Shown here one piece after another: positions 36,832-43,970 of a stretch of DNA of 43,970 nt (the stretch's first letter is position 1; each line of letters starts with the position of its first letter). The notes under the pieces are model-generated. The model searched no databases, was not told where the DNA came from, and was given only the letters and a program-made list of their open reading frames with translations. A program made the position numbers and the translations under genes. Source of the DNA: Gammaproteobacteria bacterium (lineage in GTDB: Bacteria > Pseudomonadota > Gammaproteobacteria > Xanthomonadales > SZUA-36); assembly GCA_024277815.1 (NCBI GenBank), contig JAJRUM010000029.1, forward strand, positions 1 through 43,970. The letters run 5' to 3'.

Positions 36832-37731
36832 CTAGGTTTTTATGAACCAGAAGCTGCCACCGCCGAAACCAGCTTTAGAACTTAAATTGAGTGCGCGAAT
36901 TACAAGCTCCGGAAATTCATAAAACGCGAAATTGCTACCAAAGAATACTTGAAATGAATCTGAATACATGAGCAAGGCTCTCAGGAGATATTGCTCATTC
37001 CAACTTCTATTCTCCTCAAGAACCCACTCCCGCGGGTACTCTAATGGAAGAAATATGTCGTGGACGTGTACTAGGACACCAGACTTTAGCCGTGGTAGGA
37101 CTTCGAAGTATAAGAAGTTTACGTCGCTTCCTGTTTTGCACACATGAGAAGAGTCGATGAAAAGAATATCCCCTTTTTCCAAAATCTCAAAATTGCTGAG
37201 CGGGACATCTTGAACTTGTTGGGTGATAAGTTCTGATATACCCGCAACCCCATTTACAAGAAAGTCCTTGGGGTAAGGCTCAATACATTGAAATTCACAA
37301 GAATTATTGAGGAATATATTGTTAACATCAGCGGTAAGGAGAGACGAATAACCAGAGCCTACTTCTATCATGCGCGCTGGTCGAATTTCGTTTAAGAAAA
37401 CAAATAGCACTCGCGAATCCAACCAACTAAATTGTGAGTTTTGTGTGTAGAAATGCTCCCCTTCAGCTTGATTTTCAACCAAAACCTCAGGATAGTCATA
37501 CTTTGAGATATGCCGAGGAAACCAGCTATTAAGAACTATTTTATGCGCTTTGCAATTAAAATCGATACCCAATACCGATGAAGCCCCCAGCGACCAAATG
37601 CTGCGGGCTCGGGGTAGCAGTTCAGCTGGATCAACTACTGGTGAATAAAAATGCCCGTTTGGATGTGCTGCTCGTATCTCGTTATTCTCAGGGAGCTTCT
37701 TTTTCGCTGCCTTGCTAAATAGATTAAACAT
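36832..37731 (-). CDS. Class I SAM-dependent methyltransferase (cargo gene)
   Basis: A 299-residue soluble protein with a Rossmann methyltransferase core: motif I is MIEVGSGYSSLLT, motif II is CIEPYP, and the post-I strand DILFIDSSHV and VHVHDIFLP follow the Methyltransf_24 pattern. Proteins like this often sit in sugar or surface-polysaccharide clusters, where they methylate sugars or small molecules; the acceptor is unknown. Base composition is more AT-rich than the chromosomal genes. It is read towards the integrase, 53 bases after the glycosidase-like gene, with which it may be co-transcribed. Confidence 0.8.
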   Translation of the reverse strand: MFNLFSKAAKKKLPENNEIRAAHPNGHFYSPVVDPAELLPRARSIWSLGASSVLGIDFNCKAHKIVLNSWFPRHISKYDYPEVLVENQAEGEHFYTQNSQFSWLDSRVLFVFLNEIRPARMIEVGSGYSSLLTADVNNIFLNNSCEFQCIEPYPKDFLVNGVAGISELITQQVQDVPLSNFEILEKGDILFIDSSHVCKTGSDVNFLYFEVLPRLKSGVLVHVHDIFLPLEYPREWVLEENRSWNEQYLLRALLMYSDSFQVFFGSNFAFYEFPELVIRALNLSSKAGFGGGSFWFIKT

Positions 37732-37783
37732 ATCTTAGCAAACGCTGTTCAAGCTGACACCGTTGATGTCACGTTTAAACAAA

Positions 37784-38791
37784 CTAAAAACCTTCTAGAA
37801 TATAATTCTGGAATTGCAAAGGTGGTGCGACACTGACATTACTACATGAAGCGTTTCTTTCCAAAGGCCATTGTGTAACATAGTGAACTGTTCGATTGCC
37901 TAGCCAAGGGTTCATGCCTATCTTGATATCGTTAGCTGCAGTAGCGTCATTGTACCAAGTTTCTCCAATAATCCATCCTGGATTCGCCAGTCCTATGGCG
38001 TCGAATTCACTATCGGCCGCCAAAAACCCCTGAAGCACATTATCATATAAGTGTAAGTCATACAGATAAGGGAGATTTGAACTGTATATGTAATTGAGAT
38101 GGTTAACCCTAGCTGCAATGTCATGCGTTTTAACAGGAATCGAAAACCCCAAAGTAGTTGATTTTGAGAACCTCAAGTTATAGTTAATCCACAGTTTTCT
38201 AGCATACTCAGACCATGTTGGGTGATAAGGAATATTTGGACCCAGATAGGATGATGGAGCTGAACCCTCGTTCATGAGGTCAATTCGATAGAGGATACCC
38301 GCGTTAGCAATTATTGGCTGTAAACGGTAGATCAAATTCCAATTCTCTTGAAAATAACTCTCGTGCCAAGAAGTCCAAGACGAGTTTCTATTCCAGCCAG
38401 GCGGATAATTGTCGCCTTGCGGAAAGAAGCCAACTTCTATTTCTGAGAACCCTGCTTGCTTGATTGCAGCAAGGAGGTTAGTCAAATTCGTTCTCATCTG
38501 ACTGGAAAGATCGCCCCCTGAAGAGTTGAGAATAGTTCCATTCCAGTGTCCGCCTCTCATGTGATATATCGGAATTCTAAGCCGTGCCTGCCCTGCGGCG
38601 CGCATGTCCGCCAGCTGCTGGTCTATGATTGCTTTTTTTGTGTGGTAGTTTTTCAGTACCCCGTAAGGTTCACGATCGCAACCATTTAGGTCGTACCAAC
38701 CGTAATTAGAGCCGCCCCTGCCAATTGCATAAGCTGAACTGACATACAAAGCAAGAATTGAGATCACGACGATCTTCACTACCTTTAACAT
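37784..38791 (-). CDS. Secreted glycoside-hydrolase-like protein (clan GH-A-like)
   Basis: A 335-residue exported protein. I start it at ATG 38791 because GGAG lies 6 bases upstream; an ATG at 38803 adds four residues. The signal peptide is cut near SSAYA (about residue 22). Two glutamates sit where clan GH-A (TIM-barrel) glycosidases keep their acid/base and nucleophile: RIDLMNEGS (about Glu175, after a beta-strand) and GWIIGETWY (about Glu277, strand 7). Aromatic-rich stretches (GWYDLNG, YPPGWNRNSSWTSW) suit sugar binding. I cannot assign a GH family or substrate. AT-rich composition and the position in the integrated element mark it as transferred cargo. Confidence 0.65.
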   Translation of the reverse strand: MLKVVKIVVISILALYVSSAYAIGRGGSNYGWYDLNGCDREPYGVLKNYHTKKAIIDQQLADMRAAGQARLRIPIYHMRGGHWNGTILNSSGGDLSSQMRTNLTNLLAAIKQAGFSEIEVGFFPQGDNYPPGWNRNSSWTSWHESYFQENWNLIYRLQPIIANAGILYRIDLMNEGSAPSSYLGPNIPYHPTWSEYARKLWINYNLRFSKSTTLGFSIPVKTHDIAARVNHLNYIYSSNLPYLYDLHLYDNVLQGFLAADSEFDAIGLANPGWIIGETWYNDATAANDIKIGMNPWLGNRTVHYVTQWPLERNASCSNVSVAPPLQFQNYILEGF

Positions 38792-38803
38792 AACTTTCTC
38801 CAT

Positions 38804-39227
38804 AACTATCGAGAGCTCTTAAGCGGTGTCTAGTTTTGATAAACTCGAAGCTCTTCTCATCCGAGCTTCTGACTGAGAATTTACCATGGAATCCTACCCT
38901 TATCAATTTTGCGCTTCTCCATCCACAGCATTTTGATCATACTACCTAAATTCTAATGCGCGCATGTGTAGTACCCTGAACAAGTTTTGAGGTCAGGGTG
39001 AAGTGCCAATGTTAACGTGTTCCATAAAGAAGGTGGAATCAATTTACAGGGTCTGTTTATGGCCGGAAGCGGAAGTTCAGAGAAATGAAATTTGATTAGC
39101 CTATTGTGCCTATTTTATGCCACACCACCCGTTATTTACCGGCTTTTACTAGCGTTTACGGGCACAATTCAAATGAACAAACACCGTAAGCGACTGATTA
39201 ATAAAGACTTGGAAATCCAAGTATTGA
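38804..39227. other. AT-rich non-coding arm of the integrated element
   Basis: About 420 bases between the glycosidase-like gene and the far attachment site hold no believable gene. The part next to the attachment site carries three phased TTTAC motifs (39135-39159). The rest should contain the promoter of the cargo genes, but no clear -35/-10 pair stands out to me. Confidence 0.5.
39135..39159. repeat. Three TTTAC motifs phased at 10 bp beside the attachment site
   Basis: TTTAC occurs at 39135-39139, 39145-39149 and 39155-39159, exactly one helical turn apart, about 70-95 bases from the 47-bp attachment repeat. This spacing and place fit arm-type integrase or excisionase binding sites. The function is inferred. 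Confidence 0.45.
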
Positions 39228-39274
39228 ACTTTTAATCCGATGGTCGTAGGTTCGAATCCTACACGGCCCACCAT
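39228..39274 (+). repeat. Attachment site, far side (47-bp direct repeat, copy 2)
   Basis: An exact copy of 34774-34820: the 3' part of tRNA-Lys without its acceptor 5' strand and D-arm, so not a working tRNA. It marks the far end of a 4.45-kb integrated element. Confidence 0.92.
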
Positions 39275-39321
39275 CTTTAAAGAAAATATCCAACCGAAAA
39301 TTCCTCTCAAAACATTTCCGC

Positions 39322-40214
39322 GGAAACGCAAATAGCGTGCCAAGTCTTGTGTCTGTTCTTGCGTTCTACCCCAAGTCCTTAAAATGATGCCCTCACTCTT
39401 TCCCAGAGTTGTGCTCCGGCTCTGAACGAACTCGAACTTCCGCTACGATTCAGCTTCGTCCTGGGCTACATCCGGTTGCAGCAGTCCTCCAAGGAAAAAC
39501 GCTGAGAGTTGAGCACGACTTGTAAGCCCGGCCTTGTGGTAGAGCACATGGGCCTGCTGTCTGATTGAGTAAAAGGTGGAATTCATTAAATGGGCAATTT
39601 CCTTCAAACTCAAGCCCTTCAGGAGGTGAAAAGCTATTTCCTTCTCCATCGGCGAGAAGTTCCATTGCGTGAATTGTTTGTTGATCGCTTTCCGCAGGTT
39701 GTGGAGTAAGTCCTGTTCTTCTTTTTGCCAACGCGTGGTCTCCGCGTGGGCCTTTAAGAGGTCTTTAGCCAAATCTTTTTCTACTTGTCGGGCAACCCGA
39801 AGCTGATACCAAAAAAAGAAGGCTCCGGCCGCCGATGCCAGCATCATGAGAAATTCCATCAGAACGTGAGCGGTCGTAGTCCCTGCAGCCAGGTCCGCGC
39901 CAATATCCAACACAATCAGAACTGCAATCAGCATAAAAATGCTCATGGGGATCCAGAGCCCTCTCAGTTGCAGTTCAGTGGGATGTTTTTTCTTTTTCCA
40001 AGGCATGGCAGTTAACTCCAGACGATGACATTTACCGACGGTACCCAACTCGCAAAGACCATAGCTTAATTTTATTCATTGCTATTGTGTATTGACAGTA
40101 AAGCTTAGACACCCATGGTTTTCGCTGTAAATGTAAGTGGTGGGTGCCCGCACTCTTTGCGCTTCCCTTTGGCAATCATACTACTGAGGAAACGCTAATA
40201 GTGTGCCAAGTATT
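39322..40214 (+). repeat. Imperfect 27-bp direct repeats flanking the LuxR-like gene
   Basis: The segments 39322-39348 and 40188-40214 share 23 or 24 of 27 bases, including GGAAACGC and GTGCCAAGT. They bracket the LuxR-type gene at 39443-40006. They could be insertion scars, a duplicated regulatory segment or a dispersed repeat; the sequence alone does not decide. Confidence 0.55.
39443..40006 (-). CDS. Membrane-tethered LuxR-type transcription regulator
   Basis: A 187-residue protein from ATG 40006 (TGGAG upstream); 14 more codons are open upstream but begin without a ribosome-binding site. Two membrane helices lie near residues 19-36 and 50-68, followed by a helical linker (about 70-115) and a C-terminal LuxR/FixJ helix-turn-helix (FSPMEKEIAFHLLKGLSLKE onward, about 120-175). 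There is no receiver domain. A DNA-binding domain held at the membrane suggests a one-component sensor or one released by proteolysis. The target is unknown. Confidence 0.78.
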   Translation of the reverse strand: MPWKKKKHPTELQLRGLWIPMSIFMLIAVLIVLDIGADLAAGTTTAHVLMEFLMMLASAAGAFFFWYQLRVARQVEKDLAKDLLKAHAETTRWQKEEQDLLHNLRKAINKQFTQWNFSPMEKEIAFHLLKGLSLKEIAHLMNSTFYSIRQQAHVLYHKAGLTSRAQLSAFFLGGLLQPDVAQDEAES

Positions 40215-40231
40215 CTACTCTGGCCGCATTT

Positions 40232-41239
40232 TTACTTCCGTGATCTTTCAATCATGTAACGAACGACATCTGAAGCTCCGTGGTAGCTCAGTAATTTATC
40301 GGGATTTCTATTTGCATAGACTCTGAATATCTCGTCACAGAATCCTTGCCCAACTTCGTCTACATTTTTGAAATTGAAGTCCAACACAGTATATTCATCA
40401 AGCCCCAGTAATAGTCTTTTTGCTTCTGATCTGGACATTAGCCGTTTGTGTTTGGACAAATTAATTTTGACAATATTACGATTGAACTCGTAATCGTCGC
40501 CCGTATATTTATCGAAGACGTCCTTTATCTTGCGCCTGGTATTGATCCTTATTATGCAGGTAACGGTAGTACCTTTTCTTTGCCTGATATCCCGAAGAAA
40601 TTCATCACCCTTTATGTTATCGACTATAAACTCCATGCCGGAGGTGGCAATTTTGTAGGTGTCGACGGCCTTGGATGTAAAAAATATGCCCTGACCGCTA
40701 TGTGCTTCTTTGGCAGTAGTCTGCTTACCTTTAAACACGTGTTCCAATGCCAGAAAATCATCATTTATTTTAAAGCCCCGTTTGATGCTTTCGATTGCAC
40801 CGATACCCAGGTCTTTGATAATGAAAGTGATGTTTGCATGATCAATTTTGACGTTTATCCATACTTTCTTGCTTTGTGAGTGATCGATCGCGTTGTTAAG
40901 CATTTCTGTAAAGGCATAGTCAAAAATCGTCAGGCTATTCTTGTTGAGTTGGGCATTAAGTTGCATTCTTCTTATGACTTCTTCAAAAACAGCGTACTCT
41001 GAAAGGCTCTGTCTTTCTTTAATCAGTTCAAGATGGCGGATTTCATTGGTTGCTTTTCCCGGGTAATATTTTGCGGCCCTTGTTTTCCCGCGCCTGTGTA
41101 TTTCGCCCTGCGATATTAAACGAGCCAATAGTCGAACAATGTACTGTCTGGAGAAACCAAGTTCTCTTTCTAACAAGTCAGCAGTGAGGCCGCCTTTGCT
41201 CTTCTTTATATGGGTAAGTATTTTTTGGGTAGTATCCAT
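40232..41239 (-). CDS. HTH - GHKL ATPase - STAS-like (DUF4325) fusion regulator
   Basis: A 335-residue protein with three modules. Residues 1-60 are a winged helix (GLTADLLERELGFSRQYIVR). Residues about 100-235 are a GHKL ATPase with the N-box in TEMLNNAIDH (Glu112, Asn116, Asp119), DLGIG (about 143-147) and SGQGIFF (about 181-187). Residues about 250-335 match the STAS-like DUF4325 layout (NIVKINLSKHKRLMSRSEAKRLLLGL, TVLDFNFKNVDEVGQGFCDEIF). It is thus a kinase-like and an antagonist-like domain on one DNA-binding protein, a one-chain version of RsbW/RsbV. Upstream lies an array of RTCTTAA motifs that it may bind. Confidence 0.78.
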   Translation of the reverse strand: MDTTQKILTHIKKSKGGLTADLLERELGFSRQYIVRLLARLISQGEIHRRGKTRAAKYYPGKATNEIRHLELIKERQSLSEYAVFEEVIRRMQLNAQLNKNSLTIFDYAFTEMLNNAIDHSQSKKVWINVKIDHANITFIIKDLGIGAIESIKRGFKINDDFLALEHVFKGKQTTAKEAHSGQGIFFTSKAVDTYKIATSGMEFIVDNIKGDEFLRDIRQRKGTTVTCIIRINTRRKIKDVFDKYTGDDYEFNRNIVKINLSKHKRLMSRSEAKRLLLGLDEYTVLDFNFKNVDEVGQGFCDEIFRVYANRNPDKLLSYHGASDVVRYMIERSRK

Positions 41240-41240
41240 A

Positions 41241-41328
41241 GTCTTAACTTTATCTTAAACCTTATTTAGTATTTATCTTAAACTAGATTAAGATTATATT
41301 CAATTGAAGTATAAGATCAGATTAAGAC
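41241..41328 (-). promoter_or_regulatory. RTCTTAA motif array and promoter of the HTH-ATPase gene
   Basis: Five copies of [A/G]TCTTAA occur in 88 bases: 41241-41247, 41252-41258 and 41275-41281 in one direction, 41288-41294 and 41322-41328 in the other. The middle pair forms ATCTTAA-6-TTAAGAT, a palindrome. On the minus strand TTGAAT, 17 bases and TAAGAT could be the promoter, with the palindrome covering its spacer and -10. This fits autoregulation by the winged-helix protein encoded next to it. Confidence 0.5.
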
Positions 41329-41414
41329 TAATGACACAACACCAGTCAAGCACGTCGCTTTTGTGAAAAGAACAGAGACTCTGTCAAATCTACAGGTATT
41401 CGAAACCAAAGCCA

Positions 41415-41464
41415 GTGTGGGTGTCTCCACTTTTTGTTCGTGTGGGTGTCTCCACTTTTTGTTC
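41415..41464 (+). repeat. Two exact tandem copies of a 25-bp unit
   Basis: 41415-41439 and 41440-41464 are identical and each contains GTGGGTGTCT followed by CCACTTTTTGTTC. The same ten-base core recurs at several other places between 40.1 and 42.8 kb. Confidence 0.85.
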
Positions 41465-41568
41465 GCAGTGCGGCTGAAGCCAACAACTGGTTGTCTGTGA
41501 CCTACGGCGGGGGGCTTTTCGTGGCTGTTGCTCAATCTGGCACGAACCGGGTCATGATGTCACCGTGA
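41461..41568 (+). pseudogene. Fragment of a SVTYGxGLFVAVA-repeat protein gene
   Basis: An open stretch of 35 codons ending in TGA at 41566-41568 reads RSAAEANNWLSVTYGGG, then LFVAVAQSGTNRVMMSP. This closely follows the repeat unit SWTSVTYGNGLFVAVA...GTNRVMTSPDG that I recall from large secreted or propeller-like proteins of environmental bacteria. There is no start codon or ribosome-binding site of its own and only one unit is present, so it is a remnant. The tandem 25-bp repeat abuts its left end. Confidence 0.5.
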
Positions 41569-41653
41569 TACCTGTCGACCCTCAAGTCAAAATATAGGGG
41601 CATTCACAACTGGCGGCCCGCACCTGGACGGCATGGCAAATAGCTGTAAGTCT

Positions 41654-41733
41654 TGTAGGGTATTTGATGAGGTGTGGGTGTCTTTGTTTTAGCTGTGTAG
41701 GGTATTTGATGAGGTGTGGGTGTCTTTGTTTTA
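41654..41733 (+). repeat. Two 38-bp direct repeats with 42-bp period
   Basis: 41654-41691 and 41696-41733 are identical over 38 bases and include GTGTGGGTGTCTTTG. They lie just upstream of the pseudouridine synthase gene and share the GTGGGTGTCT core with 41415-41464. Confidence 0.85.
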
Positions 41734-41825
41734 TCCTTGTTTTATACCTGATGAGGGAAAAAGTGGCATTACGCCGCCTAAAGTGTCAATTTAGTGGCTT
41801 CTCACCTCTCGCAAGGCAATCGCCA

Positions 41826-42677
41826 ATGTCAGATAGACTAACGGTCAAGGCAAACACCACCTTAATGCCATTTCTTACCATCCGGCTTCAAGGTTGGTCG
41901 CGGAGCACGATCAAGCAGCGCCTCAAAAGTGGCTGCATCAGGGTTAACGGTGAGCAGGTTACCCGACATGACCACGACCTGCTGACGGGTGACCAGGTGG
42001 TTATCGAAGCCTCCGCCCGGGGCACTTCCAATGTGCGGTCGCAGCTCGGCATCCTCTATAAGGATCGGGACCTGGTCGCCATCAATAAACCCGCCGGGTT
42101 GTTATCGGTTGGTTCCCCAAAAAACAAGGAGCCCCATGCGCTGGGCATACTTCGTGATCAGCTGTCGCGGCGTAACAAGTCGATCAGACTGTGGCCGGTG
42201 CACCGAATCGATCGCGATACTTCCGGGGTACTGCTCTTCGCGACCTCCAGGGAGGTGCGGGAGGCGGTGATGAAGGGGTGGAAGGCTGCGGAAAAAACCT
42301 ACCTTGCGATCGTGGAGGGTCGCCCAAAGCCTGCGGCGGGCACCATCGATCAGCCGCTGCGTCCCGACCCGGTCATCTACCAGATGCATGTCGGGCCGCA
42401 CCCGGACGCCAAACGCGCGGTCACCCATTTCACTACCGAGCGTAGCGTTGGTCAGCGAACTCTGTTACGGGTAGAGCTGGAAACCGGCCGCCAGCATCAA
42501 ATACGAGCCCACCTGGCATGGCTGGGACACCCGGTAGTAGGCGACCAACGATATGGCACAGCGGGTACGCGAATGGGCCTCCATGCCTTGCGGTTGAGCA
42601 TCACCAAACCGGGAACCAATAAGCCGCTGGTGCTTGAAACTCCCGCACCGGCAGATTTTTTGGCGCTATTTCGCTAG
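41826..42677 (+). CDS. RluA-family pseudouridine synthase with S4 domain
   Basis: A 283-residue protein started at ATG 41826 (MSDRLTVKANT, AAGG upstream); the open frame reaches back to 41664, but that part lies in direct repeats and is unlikely to be coding. Residues about 10-70 are an S4 RNA-binding domain (RSTIKQRLKSGCIRVNGEQV). The catalytic domain has INKPAGLLSV and VHRIDRDTSGVLLFA with the catalytic Asp in HRIDRDTSG, then ETGRQHQIRAHL. It should isomerise uridine in rRNA or tRNA; which position cannot be told. A long hairpin follows. Confidence 0.87.
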   Translation: MSDRLTVKANTTLMPFLTIRLQGWSRSTIKQRLKSGCIRVNGEQVTRHDHDLLTGDQVVIEASARGTSNVRSQLGILYKDRDLVAINKPAGLLSVGSPKNKEPHALGILRDQLSRRNKSIRLWPVHRIDRDTSGVLLFATSREVREAVMKGWKAAEKTYLAIVEGRPKPAAGTIDQPLRPDPVIYQMHVGPHPDAKRAVTHFTTERSVGQRTLLRVELETGRQHQIRAHLAWLGHPVVGDQRYGTAGTRMGLHALRLSITKPGTNKPLVLETPAPADFLALFR

Positions 42678-42695
42678 CGTTTGGCCGCGAGAGCT

Positions 42696-42742
42696 GAGAC
42701 ACCCACACCGGCTTTGATTTCAATAGTAGCGGTGGGTGTCTC
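42696..42742. terminator. Hairpin made of inverted GTGGGTGTCTC copies
   Basis: GAGACACCCAC (42696-42706) and GTGGGTGTCTC (42732-42742) form a perfect 11-bp stem with a 25-base loop, 19 bases past the pseudouridine synthase stop. It could stop transcription, though no T-run follows. The arms are the same motif as the upstream direct repeats. Confidence 0.5.
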
Positions 42743-42822
42743 TGCTCTTCCAAGACTGACTTTTAGAGGGTTAGAGAGTTGGGAAAAGATATCCAAAACA
42801 TGTGTATAAGCAGGTAAATCAG

Positions 42823-43970
42823 ATGATATGCCAAGTGGGCACCTTTGATGTGGAAAACTATGGAGATCTTCTTTATCCCATTGTGTTTCAACATATGTTC
42901 ACTTCGAGAGGTGGGATTGATGAGGTCATCAAACTTGCTTTTTTAGAAGGGAAAGCCCCATGTGGGGCAGGCTTTGAAGTCGCCAATATCAGCAAGGCCT
43001 TATCTTCCGGGAGAAAAGATAGCTTATCCATTATCGTAGGTGGTGGAGACATCATTCGATGTGACTGGGTGGGGATGGCTGCCCACTATGTTACCCGGCA
43101 TACCAATGCGGGAAACCTGACCTTTTTGAACAAGCTAAAAGCCAGGCTGCATGGTCCACAATCATCGTCAGATGAGTTTCGATCCAAATTCATGTCTTAC
43201 GAAGCGGTGGGGGCCTTTTATATTGGACCCTTCAATAATAAATTCCGTCAGGACCTTGTCATACTGTTCCTGCGGTGTTCCTTTTGAGTTTCAAGAAAGT
43301 GATAAAACCCGTGTAAAAGCTGCTTTTAACGCGGCAAACTTTATTTATCTTCGTGACAATCAATCGCGTAGAAAGCTACTGGATATTGGTGTTAATAAAA
43401 CCATCCACGTCGCACCGGACATGGCGGTTACTTTGAGTGACTTTTACGACCGGCATATTGAGAAACAAAAGGGTAATGAGATACTTTCAAGCTTCGGTGT
43501 GGATTTATCGAAAAAAGTTTTGTGTTATCAATGCCCAAAAATCCGCATCGGCAAACTGAAGCATATATCTGATGTATTGCAGAGTTATGCTGAATCAAGG
43601 GGGTTTGAAGTTGTATTGCTGCCACTTGGCTGGTGTCATGGTGATGAGGAACAGTTAAAAGACATACTGAATCTTTCAGGTGGCAAGTTTAAATACGTCG
43701 ATATTGGTTCAATTAGTGACATCATTTCCGTTATTTCTGCGGCAGATCTTTTTTTCGGAACAAGCTTGCATGGGAATATCACCGCATTTTCCTTCGAGAT
43801 TCCGCATATTTTCGCACCGATTATTGGGCTCGATAAAATACAAGGGTTTCTTGAACAAGCCAATTTGGATAGCCGACTGCAACTGAATTCCTATGATGAT
43901 TTCGAAAGTGTTGCAGATCGGGCAATGTCAGTTTCAGCCAACGAACGCTCAATGAGGATCAGGCATGCGA
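42823..43970 (+). pseudogene. Polysaccharide pyruvyl transferase family gene with a frameshift; runs off the right edge
   Basis: From ATG 42823 (AGG upstream; ATG 42802 is also possible) the protein begins MICQVGTFDVENYGDLLYP, the typical pyruvyl-transferase start, and reaches YIGPFNNKFRQDL before stopping at 43285-43287. The homologous reading continues in the +1-shifted frame from about 43259 (SYCSCGVPFEF, then FIYLRDNQSRRKL, and the FFGTSLHGNITAF motif) to the window end with no stop. Removing one base near 43250-43260 would restore one protein of more than 380 residues. Such enzymes add pyruvate ketals to surface sugars, or belong to a broader sugar-modifying family. A sequencing error is possible. 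AT-rich relative to the core genes. Confidence 0.75.

Noticed and set aside
39228..39274. A second tRNA-Lys gene
   Set aside because: Only the anticodon-to-CCA part is present. The 5' acceptor strand and D-arm are missing, so it is an attachment-site duplicate.
39149..39343. A 64-residue minus-strand frame containing GRVGFEPTT
   Set aside because: This peptide is the well-known artefact of translating the antisense of a tRNA 3' end; here it is the far attachment repeat.
41317..41535. A 72-codon minus-strand frame upstream of the HTH-ATPase gene
   Set aside because: It crosses the motif array, the tandem repeat and the repeat-protein remnant on the opposite strand; no ribosome-binding site or domain.
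41664..41825. An upstream extension of the pseudouridine synthase gene
   Set aside because: The added 54 residues are encoded by direct repeats (a duplicated MRCGCLCF peptide) and do not belong to the family; ATG 41826 gives the normal N-terminus.

Overview
The window is chromosomal DNA of a gammaproteobacterium. The order ruvC-ruvA-ruvB-ybgC-tolQ-tolR-tolA-tolB-pal-cpoB-queE-queC-tRNA-Lys(TTT) is the one known from Pseudomonas-like genomes, and fmdB-aspS, yebC-ruvC, dapD-arsC-dapE and proB-proA are also standard neighbours. An IPTL-CTERM protein, a lipoprotein M49 peptidase and several secreted peptidases suggest an environmental, probably aquatic, lineage. I cannot name the species from sequence alone.

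Layout. 1-1.7 kb: end of dapD, an ArsC/Spx-like reductase and dapE, closed by a bidirectional terminator. 1.7-6.7 kb (minus strand): an IPTL-CTERM surface protein, a PrsW-type intramembrane protease and a large secreted protein that combines an HELVH metalloprotease, a beta-propeller and a probable outer-membrane barrel. 6.7-11.4 kb (minus strand): a signalling locus read in the order RsbU-like GAF/PP2C phosphatase, RsbW-like kinase, RsbV-like STAS protein, ECF sigma factor, membrane anti-sigma factor, and a membrane-anchored protein made almost entirely of thirty 9-10-residue repeats. 11.8-19 kb: clpB (plus), a palindrome-rich intergenic block, then proA, proB and an M49 lipoprotein (minus). 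19-34.8 kb (plus strand): fmdB, aspS, an S9 peptidase, rarD, an alpha/beta hydrolase, yebC, the ruvCAB genes, the Tol-Pal envelope operon, queE, queC and tRNA-Lys.

From 34.8 kb onward the window is accessory DNA. A 4.45-kb element sits in the 3' half of tRNA-Lys, bounded by a perfect 47-bp duplication (34774-34820 and 39228-39274). It carries a tyrosine integrase, an AlpA-like regulator, a decayed replication-type gene, and two cargo genes: a SAM methyltransferase and a secreted clan-GH-A-like glycosidase. Beyond it lie a membrane-tethered LuxR-type regulator, a one-protein HTH/GHKL-ATPase/STAS-like regulator with an operator-like motif array, several families of short repeats, a fragment of a repeat-protein gene, an RluA-type pseudouridine synthase and a frameshifted polysaccharide pyruvyl transferase gene that runs off the right edge.

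The strongest candidate for something undescribed is the 6.8-11.4 kb locus. It couples a complete RsbU/V/W partner-switch to an ECF sigma/anti-sigma pair and to an apparent effector, the [S/N][D/E]AFR[S/T]A[M/F]A repeat protein, which I cannot place in any known family. The HTH-ATPase-STAS-like gene at 40.2-41.3 kb and the tRNA-Lys element with its sugar-related cargo are secondary candidates. All assignments come from reading the sequence; no database search was run.
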